Both the position numbers and the translations under genes were made by a program. Shown here piece by piece: positions 1 to 7,440 of a stretch of 64,000 bases of DNA; the stretch's first letter is position 1; each line of letters opens with the position of its first letter. The notes under the pieces were generated by a model, which was not told the origin of the DNA, made no database searches, and saw nothing but the letters and a program-made list of their open reading frames with translations. The stretch is taken from NCBI RefSeq assembly GCF_025847205.1, contig NZ_JAOYTH010000002.1:124001-188000 (forward strand), written 5' to 3'. This stretch comes from Pararhizobium sp. YC-54 (GTDB lineage Bacteria > Pseudomonadota > Alphaproteobacteria > Rhizobiales > Rhizobiaceae).

Positions 1-987
1 CTTCTTCCAGCCTGCGACCTGCGCGAAGGTGAAGATACCGAGTTCGTGGAGAGTGCCTTCGATCTTCGGGCCAACGCCGGAGATCAGCTTCAGGTCATCT
101 GGAGCATCCGGCTTTGCGATGCCGGCGGGACGGTTCTTGTCCTCAAGCGACGGCTTTGCAGCAGCGGCAACGGGCTTTGCGTCCGCGCCGCCTTCAGCCC
201 TGGTCTCGCCGGAAACCTTGTCGTTTGCAGCGGATTGAGACTTTGCCGTCGCCGGCGTCTTCAATGCCGGATCGGTTTCCGGGGCATCGGTCTTGACGCG
301 GGCAGCGTTCGACGGCGGCACACTGACGGCCGCAGCATCGCTGACCTTCTTGGCGCGTGGTGCTGCCGGCTTCTTTTCCGGGGCCAGCAATGTGGTCGGA
401 CCGCCGACGGGTGCGGAGAAGATACGGTCGATCTGCGGACCCGGCTTGACGTCGGCGCCCTTGCCTGCGTCGAAACGGTCGATGATGTATTCCAGCTGCG
501 GAACAGTCAGGTCTTCATAGGTATCCTTGAAGATCATCACCATCGGTGCGTTGACGCAGGTACCCTGACACTCGACCTCTTCCCAGGACAAAGTGCCGGC
601 TTCGTTCGGCGTCAGCGGATTGGGATGAATGCGCTTCTTGCACAGGTTGATCAGGTCTTCCGAGCCGCGCAGCATGCAAGGGGTCGTGCCGCACACCTGA
701 ACATGGGCGCGTGTGCCGACCGGCTTCAACTGGAACTGGGTGTAGAAGGTCGCGACTTCGAGCACGCGGATATAGGGCATGGTCAGCATGTCGGCGATGC
801 TTTCGATGGCCGCCTTGGTGACCCAGCCATCCTGCTCCTGCGCCCGCATCAACAGCGGAATGACCGCAGATTGCTCGCGGCCCTTCGGGTATTTCTTGAT
901 CGTGGCCTTGGCCCATACCGCGTTTTCCTTGCTGAACGCAAAGGCCGCTGGCTGGACATTTTCTTCGGCTAGTCGACGAACGGACAT
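1..987 (-). CDS. nuoE: NADH-quinone oxidoreductase subunit E (partial, C-terminus off window)
   Basis: This is the 24-kDa-type complex I subunit, which binds the N1a [2Fe-2S] cluster in the peripheral NADH-oxidising arm. It starts at the ATG at 987 and stays open to position 1, giving 329 codons with no stop. The thioredoxin-fold domain covers about residues 10-180; cluster cysteines are visible in the motifs VCGTTPCMLRG and VECQGTCVNAP. After about residue 190 there is an Ala/Pro/Lys-rich linker. The visible end (PDDLKLISGVGPKIEGTLHELG) looks like a helix-hairpin-helix module, an extension beyond the roughly 160-residue E. coli subunit that I know from alphaproteobacterial NuoE proteins. It follows nuoD and a small secreted-protein gene in the same operon. 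The identification is secure; the true C-terminus lies outside the window. Confidence 0.95.
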   Translation of the reverse strand, partial: MSVRRLAEENVQPAAFAFSKENAVWAKATIKKYPKGREQSAVIPLLMRAQEQDGWVTKAAIESIADMLTMPYIRVLEVATFYTQFQLKPVGTRAHVQVCGTTPCMLRGSEDLINLCKKRIHPNPLTPNEAGTLSWEEVECQGTCVNAPMVMIFKDTYEDLTVPQLEYIIDRFDAGKGADVKPGPQIDRIFSAPVGGPTTLLAPEKKPAAPRAKKVSDAAAVSVPPSNAARVKTDAPETDPALKTPATAKSQSAANDKVSGETRAEGGADAKPVAAAAKPSLEDKNRPAGIAKPDAPDDLKLISGVGPKIEGTLHELGIFTFAQVAGWKK

Positions 988-1002
988 TCTTCCCGCACCT
1001 TA

Positions 1003-1266
1003 TCAGTTAATCGAACCGCACCGCGAGGCCGTCAGGGTGACGAATTCGCAGGCATAGGCTGACTGGTCTTTTTGCAAAAATACGATGTAGCGCGTGCCGT
1101 TCGGCACTGCGGCCCTGATCTCATAGCCCTGGCTCAGAAGCCTGCCCATCCCGCTGCCCGACGAACCGCTCATCGCCGGTTCATCGGACTTCGGCGCGGT
1201 TTCCTGCGCAAAGGCAGGCGCCGCAGCAAGCATCGATGCCAAAAATGTCAGGACCACCCTGCGCAT
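1003..1266 (-). CDS. Small exported protein of unknown function inside the nuo operon
   Basis: I do not recognise a named family. The 87-residue product starts with a clear Sec signal peptide (RRVVLTFLASMLAAAPAFAQ, cleavage expected after AFA). A short Ser/Gly-rich linker and about 50 residues of mature protein follow, with two cysteines (YACEF and SRCGS) that could form a disulphide. The ATG at 1266 shares its A with the nuoD stop (TGATG), so translation is probably coupled to nuoD; a TTG one codon upstream is an alternative start. It ends 15 bases before the nuoE start. The position suggests a periplasmic or membrane-associated helper of complex I, but that is inference from location only. 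Confidence 0.8.
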   Translation of the reverse strand: MRRVVLTFLASMLAAAPAFAQETAPKSDEPAMSGSSGSGMGRLLSQGYEIRAAVPNGTRYIVFLQKDQSAYACEFVTLTASRCGSIN

Positions 1267-2456
1267 CAACGATCAACCTCGCCGAACACGATATCGAGCG
1301 ATCCGAGAATGGCCGAGACGTCGGCCAGCTGATGCCCGCGACAGATGTAATCCATGGCCTGAAGATGGGCATAGCCGGGCGCGCGGATCTTGCAGCGATA
1401 CGGCTTGTTGGTGCCGTCGGAGACAAGATAGACGCCGAATTCGCCCTTCGGGGCTTCGACCGCGGCGTAAACCTCACCCTCCGGCACGTGATAGCCTTCG
1501 GTATAGAGCTTGAAATGGTGGATCAAGGCTTCCATCGAGCGCTTCATCTCGCCACGCTTCGGCGGTACGATCTTGCCGTCGAGCGAGGAGACCGGGCCGA
1601 CCTTGGCATCGCCCAGCAGGCGATTGACGCACTGGCGCATGATCTTGGCCGATTCGCGCATTTCGATCATGCGGATCAGGTACCGGTCGAAGCAGTCGCC
1701 GTTCTTGCCGATCGGGATGTCGAAATCCATGTCGGCATAGCATTCATAGGGCTGCGCCTTGCGCAGGTCCCAGGCAGCGCCCGAACCGCGCACCATGACG
1801 CCGGAAAAGCCCCAGGCCCAGGCATCATCCAGCGTCACGACGCCGATATCGACGTTGCGCTGCTTGAAGATGCGGTTGCCGGTGAGCAACTCGTCGATAT
1901 CGTCGACGGTCTTCAGGAACGGATCGATCCACTTGCCGATGTCCTCGACCAGTTCGTGCGGCAGGTCCTGATGAACGCCGCCCGGACGGAAATAGGCCGA
2001 GTGCATGCGCGCGCCACAGGCCCGCTCATAAAACACCATCAGCTTTTCGCGCTCTTCAAAGCCCCAGAGTGGCGGCGTCAGCGCGCCGACGTCCATGGCC
2101 TGCGTCGTGACGTTCAGCAGATGCGACAGGATACGGCCGATTTCCGAATAGAGAACGCGGATCAGCTGACCGCGGATCGGTACTTCCGTTCCCGTCAGCT
2201 TCTCGACGGCCAGGGCATAGGCATGCTCCTGGTTCATCGGCGCCACATAGTCGAGCCGGTCGAAATAGGGCACTGCCTGCAGGTAGGTCTTGGTCTCGAT
2301 CAGCTTCTCAGTGCCGCGGTGCAGCAGGCCGATATGCGGATCGACACGCTCGACGATTTCGCCATCGAGCTCCAGCACGAGGCGCAACACGCCGTGCGCC
2401 GCCGGATGCTGCGGTCCGAAATTGATATTAAAATTACGGACGTTATGTTCGTTCAT
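1266..2456 (-). CDS. nuoD: NADH-quinone oxidoreductase subunit D
   Basis: This is the 49-kDa-type subunit of complex I (396 residues). With NuoB it forms the quinone-reduction site at the junction of the peripheral and membrane arms. The N-terminal motif [13 protein letters not shown], the segment HRGTEKL, and the later DPCFDRY-like and [21 protein letters not shown] segments are diagnostic of the family. The length is normal for a stand-alone NuoD; it is not fused to NuoC as in E. coli. The start ATG at 2456 lies about 20 bases after the left arm of an inverted-repeat element that separates it from nuoC. The stop overlaps the next small gene by one base. Confidence 0.97.
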   Translation of the reverse strand: MNEHNVRNFNINFGPQHPAAHGVLRLVLELDGEIVERVDPHIGLLHRGTEKLIETKTYLQAVPYFDRLDYVAPMNQEHAYALAVEKLTGTEVPIRGQLIRVLYSEIGRILSHLLNVTTQAMDVGALTPPLWGFEEREKLMVFYERACGARMHSAYFRPGGVHQDLPHELVEDIGKWIDPFLKTVDDIDELLTGNRIFKQRNVDIGVVTLDDAWAWGFSGVMVRGSGAAWDLRKAQPYECYADMDFDIPIGKNGDCFDRYLIRMIEMRESAKIMRQCVNRLLGDAKVGPVSSLDGKIVPPKRGEMKRSMEALIHHFKLYTEGYHVPEGEVYAAVEAPKGEFGVYLVSDGTNKPYRCKIRAPGYAHLQAMDYICRGHQLADVSAILGSLDIVFGEVDR

Positions 2457-2478
2457 TTGCTGTGCGCTCCGCGCTTGC

Positions 2479-2942
2479 GGTGATTAGTGACCAGTGAGTA
2501 GTGGTTAGTCATCATCCGCGAACCTGCTCATCGACTTTCTTGCGCTGGACAGTCCGAATTAGAGCGCCCAGCATTTTTCCGTTCTCATCGCACTGCTTCA
2601 ACAATTCGCTTAAAATGGTCGAATGTATCAGTCCGACCCTTCCTGCGATGATCAAGTGCGTCTCTAGTTCTTTCAATGACCCTTGGGCAATTCTCAGAAA
2701 TTGAACAAATGAGCCTTTGTTCTCCCGACCATAGCCTTCAGCAATATTGGCTGCGACCGATGCGGATGAACGTCTGATTTGGCTTGTCAGTCCATACATC
2801 TCTTCCCGTGGAAGGTTTTTTGTCACCTCGTAACTGGCTACCGAGATATCGATCGCCAATTGCCAGACCTTCAAATCACGGTAGGAACTGATTTTCCCGA
2901 TCGTCACCGAAGACCTTTCTAATCACTACCGACTAATCACCA
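2479..2942. mobile_element. S23/IVS-like element bounded by imperfect inverted repeats
   Basis: The left arm (2479-2510) reads GGTGATTAGTGACC followed by GTAGTGGTTAG. The reverse complement of the right arm (2919-2942) reads GGTGATTAGTCGGTAGTGATTAG. The two match in order apart from a short insertion in the left arm. The arms enclose one four-helix-bundle gene. This layout mirrors rRNA intervening sequences, in which an extended stem carries an S23 reading frame. The element ends one base before the nuoC stop codon and about 22 bases upstream of the nuoD start, so neither neighbour is damaged. Whether it moves is unproven, and no target-site duplication is evident. Confidence 0.6.
2512..2907 (-). 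CDS. Four-helix-bundle protein of the 23S rRNA intervening-sequence (S23/IVP) family
   Basis: The 131-residue product has the hallmarks of the S23 family (TIGR02436; related to the Avd protein of diversity-generating retroelements). It has the N-terminal YRDLKVWQLAIDISVASYEVTKNLP, then GLTSQIRRSSASVAANIAEGYGR and FLRIAQGSLKELETHLIIA. These segments form a basic four-helix bundle thought to bind nucleic acid; the molecular role of stand-alone members is not established. Translation probably starts at the GTG at 2907, with an AAAGG sequence upstream. The gene is read with the nuo operon and lies exactly between two inverted-repeat arms (about 2479-2510 and 2919-2942), filling the whole nuoC-nuoD gap. 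It is not a complex I component. Confidence 0.88.
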   Translation of the reverse strand: MTIGKISSYRDLKVWQLAIDISVASYEVTKNLPREEMYGLTSQIRRSSASVAANIAEGYGRENKGSFVQFLRIAQGSLKELETHLIIAGRVGLIHSTILSELLKQCDENGKMLGALIRTVQRKKVDEQVRG

Positions 2943-2943
2943 T

Positions 2944-3546
2944 TCACTGCTTCGCCTTCTCATCCCCCGGCAGAACGTAATCCGTTCCTTCCCAGGGTGA
3001 CATGAAGTCGAAATTGCGGAATTCCTGCTTCAGTTCCACCGGCTCATAGACGACGCGCTTGACTTCGTCATTGTAGCGAACCTCGACGAAACCGGTCGTC
3101 GGGAAGTCCTTGCGCAGCGGGTAGCCCTCGAAGCCGTAATCGGTGAGGATGCGGCGCAGGTCCGGGTGCCCCGTGAAGAGGATGCCGTACATGTCGTAGG
3201 CTTCCCGCTCGAACCAGTCGGCGCCCGGATAGACGGCGCAGGCCGACGGCACCGGCTGATCTTCGCCGGTTGCGACCTTCACACGGATGCGCAGGTTCTG
3301 CTTCGGCGACAGCATATGATAGACGACGTCGAAACGGTCGGGACGCTGCGGCCAGTCGACGCCGCAAATATCCGTAAAGTTGATGAAACCGCAGCGGGCG
3401 TCATCCCGCAGGAATGTCAGCAGTGCGATCAGATTGTCCGATGTCGATGTCAGCGTCAGCTCGCCAAAGCTGATGACGGCATCCGAAATCAATGCGCCGC
3501 GCGTTTCGCGGATATAGGTAGCAAGTCCGTTCAGGGCTTCACTCAT
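2944..3546 (-). CDS. nuoC: NADH-quinone oxidoreductase subunit C
   Basis: This is the 30-kDa-type subunit of the complex I peripheral arm (200 residues), a scaffold next to NuoD and NuoB. Diagnostic motifs include [12 protein letters not shown] (residues about 60-70), the acidic stretch around [14 protein letters not shown] and [24 protein letters not shown]. The preferred start is the ATG at 3546 (MSEALNG); an in-frame TTG lies two codons upstream. nuoB ends 17 bases upstream, which is operon-like spacing. The stop codon at 2944-2946 directly abuts the right arm of the inserted S23 element, which may have separated nuoC from nuoD. Confidence 0.96.
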   Translation of the reverse strand: MSEALNGLATYIRETRGALISDAVISFGELTLTSTSDNLIALLTFLRDDARCGFINFTDICGVDWPQRPDRFDVVYHMLSPKQNLRIRVKVATGEDQPVPSACAVYPGADWFEREAYDMYGILFTGHPDLRRILTDYGFEGYPLRKDFPTTGFVEVRYNDEVKRVVYEPVELKQEFRNFDFMSPWEGTDYVLPGDEKAKQ

Positions 3547-3563
3547 GTTCAAGTCCCCTGCCC

Positions 3564-4142
3564 TTACCGTTCGATCGTGCCTGTGCGGCGGATCTTCTTC
3601 TGCAGCAGCAGCACCCCGTAAAGGAGAGCCTCTGCCGTGGGAGGACAGCCCGGCACATAGATATCGACCGGCACGACGCGGTCACAACCGCGCACCACCG
3701 AATAGGAATAGTGATAGTAGCCGCCGCCATTGGCGCAGGAGCCCATCGAAATGACGTAGCGCGGCTCGGGCATCTGGTCGTAGACCTTGCGCAGCGCCGG
3801 TGCCATCTTGTTGGTCAGCGTGCCGGCGACAATCATGACGTCGGACTGGCGCGGTGAGGCGCGCGGCGCAAAGCCGAAACGCTCGGCGTCGTAACGCGGC
3901 ATCGACATCTGCATCATCTCGACGGCGCAGCAGGCCAGACCGAAGGTCATCCACATCAGCGAGCCGGTACGGGCCCAGTTGATCAGCTCATCCGTCGAGG
4001 TGACCAGAAAACCCTTGTCGGCGAGCTCATTGTTGATCTCGCCGAAATATTTGTCATTGCTGCCGATCAGCTTGCCGGTCGAGGGATCGACGATCCCCTT
4101 CGGCTTTGGCGCAACGAGCGTCGTGCTGGACGTCAGTTCCAT
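3564..4142 (-). CDS. nuoB: NADH-quinone oxidoreductase subunit B
   Basis: This is the PSST-type subunit (192 residues from the ATG at 4142), which carries cluster N2, the last iron-sulphur centre before quinone. The cluster ligands are visible: the adjacent cysteines in LACCAVEMM, the cysteine in SMGSCANGG and the cysteine in [11 protein letters not shown]. Catalytic-core motifs such as [20 protein letters not shown] are intact. The start overlaps the end of nuoA by 10 bases, indicating translational coupling; an in-frame ATG seven codons upstream is less likely. It forms an operon with nuoA and nuoC. Confidence 0.97.
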   Translation of the reverse strand: MELTSSTTLVAPKPKGIVDPSTGKLIGSNDKYFGEINNELADKGFLVTSTDELINWARTGSLMWMTFGLACCAVEMMQMSMPRYDAERFGFAPRASPRQSDVMIVAGTLTNKMAPALRKVYDQMPEPRYVISMGSCANGGGYYHYSYSVVRGCDRVVPVDIYVPGCPPTAEALLYGVLLLQKKIRRTGTIER

Positions 4143-4498
4143 TCCAGCGCTCCCTTCTTCCATTCATAGATAAAGCCGATGGTCAGCACGCCGAGGAACG
4201 ACATCATCGACCAGAAGCCGAGCCAGCCCATATCCTTGAACGACACGGCCCAGGGAAACAGGAATGCCACTTCGAGATCGAAGATGATGAAGAGAATCGA
4301 CACGAGGTAGAATCGAATGTCGAATTTCATGCGGGCGTCGTCGAATGCGTTGAAGCCGCACTCATAGGCCGAAAGCTTTTCGTCATCGGGCGCCTTGTAA
4401 GCGACGGCGAACGGCGCGATCAGCAGCGCCAGCCCGATAACCAGCGAAATACCGATGAAAATCGCAATCGGAATGTAGGAGCCGAGAAGGTCTGTCAT
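4133..4498 (-). CDS. nuoA: NADH-quinone oxidoreductase subunit A
   Basis: This is the small membrane subunit of complex I (121 residues) with three predicted transmembrane helices: about residues 8-30, 62-82 and 90-110. The family motif [32 protein letters not shown] contains the conserved quinone-site loop with its cysteine. I start at the ATG at 4498, which has a good upstream Shine-Dalgarno sequence (AGGGACGG), rather than at an in-frame start further out in non-conserved sequence. It is the first gene of the operon, so its promoter should lie in the gene-poor stretch at 4499-5156. Confidence 0.97.
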   Translation of the reverse strand: MTDLLGSYIPIAIFIGISLVIGLALLIAPFAVAYKAPDDEKLSAYECGFNAFDDARMKFDIRFYLVSILFIIFDLEVAFLFPWAVSFKDMGWLGFWSMMSFLGVLTIGFIYEWKKGALEWN

Positions 4499-5156
4499 TG
4501 TATCCGTCCCTGCCTGCGAGGCGCGCTGGAGAAGCGCAAAACAAAGGCTCACAGGCCGAAAAATATGTTGCAACGCCAAAGTGGTTAGCGCAGCCAGCGC
4601 CGCTGTGCAAGCCTTGAGAACGGTTTTCACCCCCTTGTGTGGCCGGAATGAAGACCGCCCAAAAGCGTGGATCTCGGGTAAGCAGGCGTAAATACCGCAG
4701 AATCCCGACCGGGCCGGGCAAGACAGGCCCCCAAGCCCTTGCGCGGCAGCGCCGGGGACATATGGTCGCGCGCGCTAAAATCGATTGAAATCGGGGTGAA
4801 AAATCCCCGGGATGGGGTGGCAGCGGCGCAGGTTGCCAGCCGGCGGGAGCTGCAACAAGACTGCATGGCCCCTATCCGCGTTTTGCATGGGTAGCGATGC
4901 TGCCGCCTCGCTTTTGCCCGAAAGTCCGCGGCGGACCGCCCAACACGAAAGGCTCTTGAAATGGCCCCGGTGCATTGTGCGGAGGGGAACCCGATTCTCA
5001 GCATGACCAAAGGCCCGCTTCCGCTGTGAACCGCGTCAGACACACTGCTCGAAGAATTCAACCGGAGGCGCGTTTCACCAGACGGCAAGAACCGACCGGG
5101 ACCAAAGGTCCCGCCGGCTTTCAAATCACACTTGCATTTGAAATCTTAGCGGAAAA
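4499..5156. other. Gene-poor stretch upstream of nuoA
   Basis: About 660 bases separate nuoA from the tRNA-Asp genes. The open frames here have compositions unlike proteins and no recognisable domains, so I annotate none. The stretch should hold the nuo promoter and a leader, but I see no promoter hexamers good enough to place. A short untranslated RNA cannot be excluded. Confidence 0.5.
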
Positions 5157-5233
5157 TGGCGCGAGTGACGGGGCTCGAACCCGCGACCTCCGGCGTGACA
5201 GGCCGGCACTCTAACCAACTGAGCTACACCCGC
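5157..5233 (-). tRNA. tRNA-Asp (GTC), copy 1
   Basis: The 77-nucleotide cloverleaf on the minus strand has acceptor stem GCGGGTG paired with CACTCGC. It has a D arm TAGCTCAGTTGGTTAGAG, anticodon loop with GTC, T arm GGTTCGAGCCC and an encoded CCA end. It is identical to the copy 128 bases away. Confidence 0.96.
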
Positions 5234-5284
5234 GCATTTATAGTGTAAAATCCCCGGACATAAGCAAAACTGCTATTCTTGAAA

Positions 5285-5361
5285 TGGCGCGAGTGACGGG
5301 GCTCGAACCCGCGACCTCCGGCGTGACAGGCCGGCACTCTAACCAACTGAGCTACACCCGC
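5285..5361 (-). tRNA. tRNA-Asp (GTC), copy 2
   Basis: This is an exact repeat of the tRNA-Asp at 5157-5233, offset by 128 bases, with the same anticodon GTC and encoded CCA. Identity extends only a few bases past each end, so the duplicated unit is essentially the tRNA itself. The pair is probably one transcript read toward nuoA. Confidence 0.96.
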
Positions 5362-5767
5362 GCATTTCATTTCAAGTCGTCCGGATGTTTTTACATCCGC
5401 TCGAACCGGCTTGGCCGCTTCGATGAGCGGCTAACTACGAGGTTCGTCTTTGGGTGTCAAGCAGGTTTGGAGACAAAACCGTGACAGTCATCGAATTGTT
5501 TCCACAGGCATGAAAAAGCACGCTGGAAAATTCCGGATGCCCCGCAGAAGCGTTTCGTCTCCGCCTACAATTTGCCCCGTCCGCCCCCACCTTTGTTCCG
5601 CATCGCGGCCCTGCCGGTTTTCCACACAAGATTGATCACGCCACCGCCAGCACCTGCGGGACTTTGAAAAAAAATCAAAAAAATCTTCCATTCCGCTCTT
5701 GCGGTTTTCCGCCGATACGCATAGATCACGGCCACCGACGCGGCAGACACTGCTTCTGCTTCGCGAA
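5362..5767. other. Intergenic stretch between tRNA genes
   Basis: No convincing gene is present. The stretch must hold the promoter for the minus-strand tRNA-Asp pair and for the plus-strand tRNA-Val. A notable A-rich patch lies at about 5664-5690. I see no clear terminator or named RNA. Confidence 0.45.
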
Positions 5768-5843
5768 GGGCGATTAGCTCAGTTGGTAGAGCGCCTCGTT
5801 TACACCGAGGATGTCGGGAGTTCGAGTCTCTCATCGCCCACCA
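5768..5843 (+). tRNA. tRNA-Val (TAC)
   Basis: The 76-nucleotide cloverleaf has acceptor stem GGGCGAT paired with ATCGCCC. The D arm is TAGCTCAGTTGGTAGAG, the anticodon loop is TTTACAC with anticodon TAC, the T arm contains GTTCGAGTC, and the CCA end is encoded. Confidence 0.96.
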
Positions 5844-6040
5844 TTTCCTCTCCCCATCGACTTTTGTATCATCACTCGGTCACGAGTGTTTTTGTACGCT
5901 TTCTTAAGCCGCTGCGTTGACGCCTCTTGCCATATCGCAAAGGCGTTGCCATGTGTTTGCGAACGAAAATGCGAGCCGATCCAGCTCCTTGGAATGGAGT
6001 ATCGGGACTGGCGATCCGGGCGGTGAAAAGGAAACATCAC

Positions 6041-6298
6041 ATGAGGAAAGCAATTCTGGCAGCAACGCTTGCCGCAGGTCTTGCCGCCTGTACCGCGATG
6101 CCGGAAATAGCCCCCATCCCCGGCAGCATCACCTATGGTGGCCAACCGGCGACCAAGCTCACCAAGGCCCCCGTCGGCAGCGTCGTTCACCACCAGTTGA
6201 ATGACGAGTACGGTCATCCGGCCGAGGAAACCTATGTCATCCAGCCGGATCGCTCATTGCGGCTGGTGCGCAGAGAACAGATCGTCGATCCGAACTGA
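6041..6298 (+). CDS. Small predicted lipoprotein
   Basis: The 85-residue product begins with a short basic, hydrophobic signal and an apparent lipobox (MRKAILAATLAAGLAACTAM, with C17 as the lipid-bearing residue). The mature part, about 68 residues, is polar and has no domain I recognise. I chose the ATG at 6041 because the signal peptide begins there and GAAAAGGAAA lies just upstream; longer in-frame starts add non-signal sequence. The gene is monocistronic and faces away from the tRNA-Val gene. Confidence 0.75.
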   Translation: MRKAILAATLAAGLAACTAMPEIAPIPGSITYGGQPATKLTKAPVGSVVHHQLNDEYGHPAEETYVIQPDRSLRLVRREQIVDPN

Positions 6299-6322
6299 AC
6301 CCACCCCCGTCAGCGGACGGTT

Positions 6323-6390
6323 TCACGCAGCAAAATCGAAAGTGCCACAGCGACTTTGCGCGTCATGACCGACGCGCGGCGCTGTCGTCG
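6323..6390 (-). repeat. Rhizobial intergenic hairpin repeat, family B (copy 1)
   Basis: The stretch contains GCGCGTC - ATGACC - GACGCGC, a 7-bp stem, embedded in sequence matching a second copy at 18783-18843 in the opposite orientation. Shared landmarks are CGACAxCGCCGCGCGT, ATGACGCGC, GTCGC and a T-rich TTTTGC/TTTGC end. I recognise it as a widespread rhizobial intergenic palindrome type. It abuts the stop codon of the gene at 6391-6765. Confidence 0.5.
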
Positions 6391-6765
6391 CTAGACCTCT
6401 TCCTTTTTGCGGACCGGCGCCTTGCGCCTGGGCTCTTCCGGGGCTTCCGGCATGTAGGGCTTTTCGCCCTTCGGCGCCGGCGCCAGAAGGTTTTTCAGCG
6501 CCGACAGCCGATCCTTCAGCAATGGGCGAAAGCGCGTCGCGCGATAGGGCATGTCGGCTGCGCCATAACCTTCCGGGCCATCGTCATTTCCCCGGTGGAT
6601 TTCCGCCAGTTTCACGCCGATGAACTCGCCGTCGATATAGTGCTTATAAGGGCCGACCCAACGGATGGTGTAGATCTGCCCTTTGCGGATGCCCTGATCG
6701 ATCGAGACGTTCTTGAACTTGTCATCGATGCAGACGACCTTCTGCCCAACATGAAAATTGTACAT
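6391..6765 (-). CDS. Conserved hypothetical protein
   Basis: The product has 124 residues from the ATG at 6765, which is preceded by an AAGGA ribosome binding site; an ATG further upstream lacks this. The first 60 residues (VGQKVVCIDDKF, KGQIYTIRWVGPY, GVKLAEIHR) look like a small beta-barrel fold. The C-terminal 50 residues are basic and Pro/Glu/Lys-rich, ending RRKAPVRKKEEV. It has no signal peptide, so it is probably cytoplasmic. Proteins of this sort are common in rhizobial genomes, but I know of no assigned function. Confidence 0.7.
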   Translation of the reverse strand: MYNFHVGQKVVCIDDKFKNVSIDQGIRKGQIYTIRWVGPYKHYIDGEFIGVKLAEIHRGNDDGPEGYGAADMPYRATRFRPLLKDRLSALKNLLAPAPKGEKPYMPEAPEEPRRKAPVRKKEEV

Positions 6766-6912
6766 CGGCAAATCCTTACGCTGCAGTCTGCTGGCAAATG
6801 CCACCGAGACGCAAAACCCTTTGTCTTCAGATAGCTGTGTTCACCCGCCAATTGCAACGCGCACACAGCAACTGTCATCGGCCCGGTCTTGTGCGGCACC
6901 TGCCCGGACGCA

Positions 6913-7311
6913 TCATTTCGATTGATATTGGTCGTCGCTCACAAGTTCCAGCCAGTCGACCGCCTTGCCGTCCAGCGCTTCCTGGATGGCGATATGGGTC
7001 ATGCCGGTCGTGGCCGTGGCGCCGTGCCAGTGCTTTTCGCCCGGCGGGAACCAGACAGTATCCCCTGCCCTGATTTCGCGAACCGGTTCGCCCCAGGCCT
7101 GGGCAAGGCCGCTGCCTGAGGTGACGATCAGCGTCTGGCCGAGCGGATGGGTGTGCCAGGCCGTGCGGGCGCCCGCCTCGAAAGTGACGGACGCGCACCG
7201 GACCCGTGCCGGCTCCGGTGCGTCGTGTACCGGATCCAGCCGGACACTGCCGGTAAAATAGTCTGCAGGCGGGCGAACCGACGGACGTGATCCACAGGCT
7301 TTGATTTCCAT
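6913..7311 (-). CDS. Cupin-domain protein
   Basis: The 132-residue product carries one cupin domain. Motif 1 is visible as [19 protein letters not shown] (metal ligands H, H and Q/E) and motif 2 as [20 protein letters not shown]. The sequence resembles the quercetinase/carboxymuconolactone-decarboxylase-associated cupins, whose substrates vary. The ATG at 7311 gives the full fold. It lies downstream of the YhaN gene on the same strand with a gap of about 130 bases, so it need not belong to that operon. Confidence 0.85.
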   Translation of the reverse strand: MEIKACGSRPSVRPPADYFTGSVRLDPVHDAPEPARVRCASVTFEAGARTAWHTHPLGQTLIVTSGSGLAQAWGEPVREIRAGDTVWFPPGEKHWHGATATTGMTHIAIQEALDGKAVDWLELVSDDQYQSK

Positions 7312-7440
7312 GACGATGGCTCCTGGTGTTTACTGCCAACGCAGCGGTTGTATTGATTGGTGGAACATAGCGCTTTCCAGCCCAATGTCTCCCCCGCCGC
7401 ATCAGAGACCGGGCTCAGGCAAGGCCGGCTCTCCCTTCGA

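Noticed and set aside
1236..2483. Long plus-strand open frame opposite nuoD
   Set aside because: It arises from codon bias of nuoD; no family resemblance and no ribosome binding site.
4627..5124. Minus-strand open frame of 165 codons upstream of nuoA
   Set aside because: The product is Ser/Arg-rich with no domain or signal, and no good start; more likely non-coding.
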